This document shows positions 14,980-15,303 of a DNA stretch of 15,303 nucleotides, one piece after another. The stretch comes from an uncultured Oscillospiraceae bacterium. GTDB lineage: Bacteria; Bacillota; Clostridia; Oscillospirales; Oscillospiraceae. The notes below the pieces were generated by a model that worked only from the letters and a program-made list of their open reading frames with translations, did not search any database and was not told the DNA's origin. The DNA is taken from NCBI GenBank assembly GCA_910585265.1, contig CAJUCA010000064.1:1-15303 (forward strand). Direction: 5' to 3'. Each line of letters begins with the position of its first letter. Within the stretch, counting starts at the first letter, position 1. The position numbers and the translations under genes are program-made.

Positions 14980-15008
14980 ATTATAGCACAACGGTTCCTA
15001 TTTTTAAA
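14980..15008 (-). promoter_or_regulatory. Extended -10 promoter of luxE-luxC
   Basis: On the minus strand TGCTATAAT has a perfect -10 (14985-14980) with the extended TGn, 17 bp from a -35 TTTAAA (15008-15003, four of six matches). The predicted start near 14973 leaves a leader of about 30 nt ending in AAAGGAGG, which fixes ATG 14942 as the luxE start. Confidence 0.75.
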
Positions 15009-15033
15009 TGTAGTGCAGAAAGATTTTTAAAAG

Positions 15034-15303
15034 TCAGGGCGGGGATCGCCTGTCCCAGCCCCAAAACAGCGAAAGCCCGCCCATTGCCAGGCCGCTCCCA
15101 AATAGGGAAACGGCCCGTACAATGGGTGGGCTTCTATTTGTGATCGTTGTTGTGGTATGTCCGCCGCTTGCGGCCTGCGCTGTCTGCGTTCGGGTGCTCA
15201 GGCCCGCGGAACGCTCACGCCGGACCCCCCAAATGTTCCATAAAAGCAGCCTTATTTTCCTGGGGCGAAGTAGCGGGCCTCCCCAAATCCGCCCGCGCCC
15301 CCA
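15034..15303 (-). pseudogene. Frameshifted 3' end of an ORF entering from the right, or a dispersed repeat
   Basis: A minus-strand frame enters at the window edge and reads GARADLGRPATSP, then ENKAAFMEHLGGPA before a TGA at 15215-15217. A second frame, shifted by one base, continues GVRRERSAGLSTRTQ and later TNRSPPIVRAVSLFG and AMGGLSLFWGWD up to a TGA at 15034-15036. Removing one base from the run of six C (15225-15230) joins the two into a single frame of about 89 codons. No domain is recognised. The reading resembles short proteins that I believe recur in gut Clostridia annotations, so it may be a repeat falsely read as protein, not a gene. A large hairpin lies within it. Confidence 0.35.
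15075..15131. terminator. Large hairpin upstream of luxE, terminator-like
   Basis: A 12-bp outer stem pairs 15075-15086 with 15120-15131 with one G-T pair. Inside it, GGCCG (15090-15094) pairs with CGGCC (15111-15115) and CCC (15097-15099) with GGG (15105-15107). T-rich but interrupted tracts follow on both strands (TTCTATTTG on plus, TTTCGCTGTTTT on minus). It may end transcription coming from the right before the luxE promoter, or be the core of a repeat element. Confidence 0.5.

Noticed and set aside
12433..15143. Two long plus-strand open frames (12433-13911 and 13599-15143) opposite luxC and luxE
   Set aside because: Pro/Gly/Arg/Gln-rich translations without motifs, opposite two coupled, recognisable genes.
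15215..15217. In-frame TGA read as selenocysteine, extending the edge ORF to a TAG
   Set aside because: No selenocysteine insertion hairpin was seen right after it, and a one-base shift at the C6 run explains the region better.

Overview
The window looks like chromosome of a GC-rich, low-abundance-type gut Clostridia (Oscillospiraceae, Flavonifractor/Pseudoflavonifractor-like). The assignment is an inference from Gram-positive style Shine-Dalgarno sites, GTG/TTG starts, a Gram-positive lipoprotein signal, codon use rich in GCC/CTG/CGG, and the gene families present. No rRNA, tRNA or CRISPR array was found.

Left block (1-3148, + strand): the 3' end of pstB, then phoU, a PhoP/PhoB-type response regulator and a PhoR-type sensor kinase. 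They abut or overlap by 4 nt and form the distal half of a pst-pho phosphate operon. It is followed by about 300 bp of wreckage (3149-3460) holding the C-terminal remnant of a large serine recombinase and scraps of a minus-strand ORF. A bidirectional hairpin terminator (3461-3494) closes the region.

Middle block (3514-10277): a glycan-use locus. On the minus strand, in transcription order, lie a sugar-binding lipoprotein, two ABC permeases and a GH112 galactosyl-HexNAc phosphorylase. A divergent AraC-family regulator lies on the + strand. The transporter probably imports lacto-N-biose or galacto-N-biose (milk or mucin glycan disaccharides), and the phosphorylase splits it to Gal-1-P and HexNAc. 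No ABC ATPase, HexNAc kinase or uridylyltransferase lies alongside. Strong hairpins separate the binding-protein gene from the permeases and the permeases from the phosphorylase, so the operon is probably expressed in graded amounts.

Right-middle block (10388-12589, + strand): a two-gene cassette of a radical-SAM protein with C-terminal helix-hairpin-helix and a DUF4130-type protein (the pair annotated by family models as putative DNA modification/repair and DNA metabolism proteins; no defined activity is known to me). A fully consensus sigma-A promoter is overlaid by two near-identical 15-bp operators in inverted orientation, and the radical-SAM protein ends in a QLSLF sliding-clamp motif. 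Together these suggest a damage-regulated, replisome-linked DNA repair function. This is the most interesting part of the window.

Right block (12559-15008, minus strand): a luxE-luxC operon (acyl-protein synthetase plus acyl reductase) with its own extended -10 promoter and no luxD or luciferase genes, converging on the repair cassette with a 31-bp overlap of the 3' ends. The last 270 bp (15034-15303) carry a minus-strand ORF entering from the right that is broken by one base at a run of six C, with a large hairpin inside it; it is probably a dispersed repeat or decayed gene.
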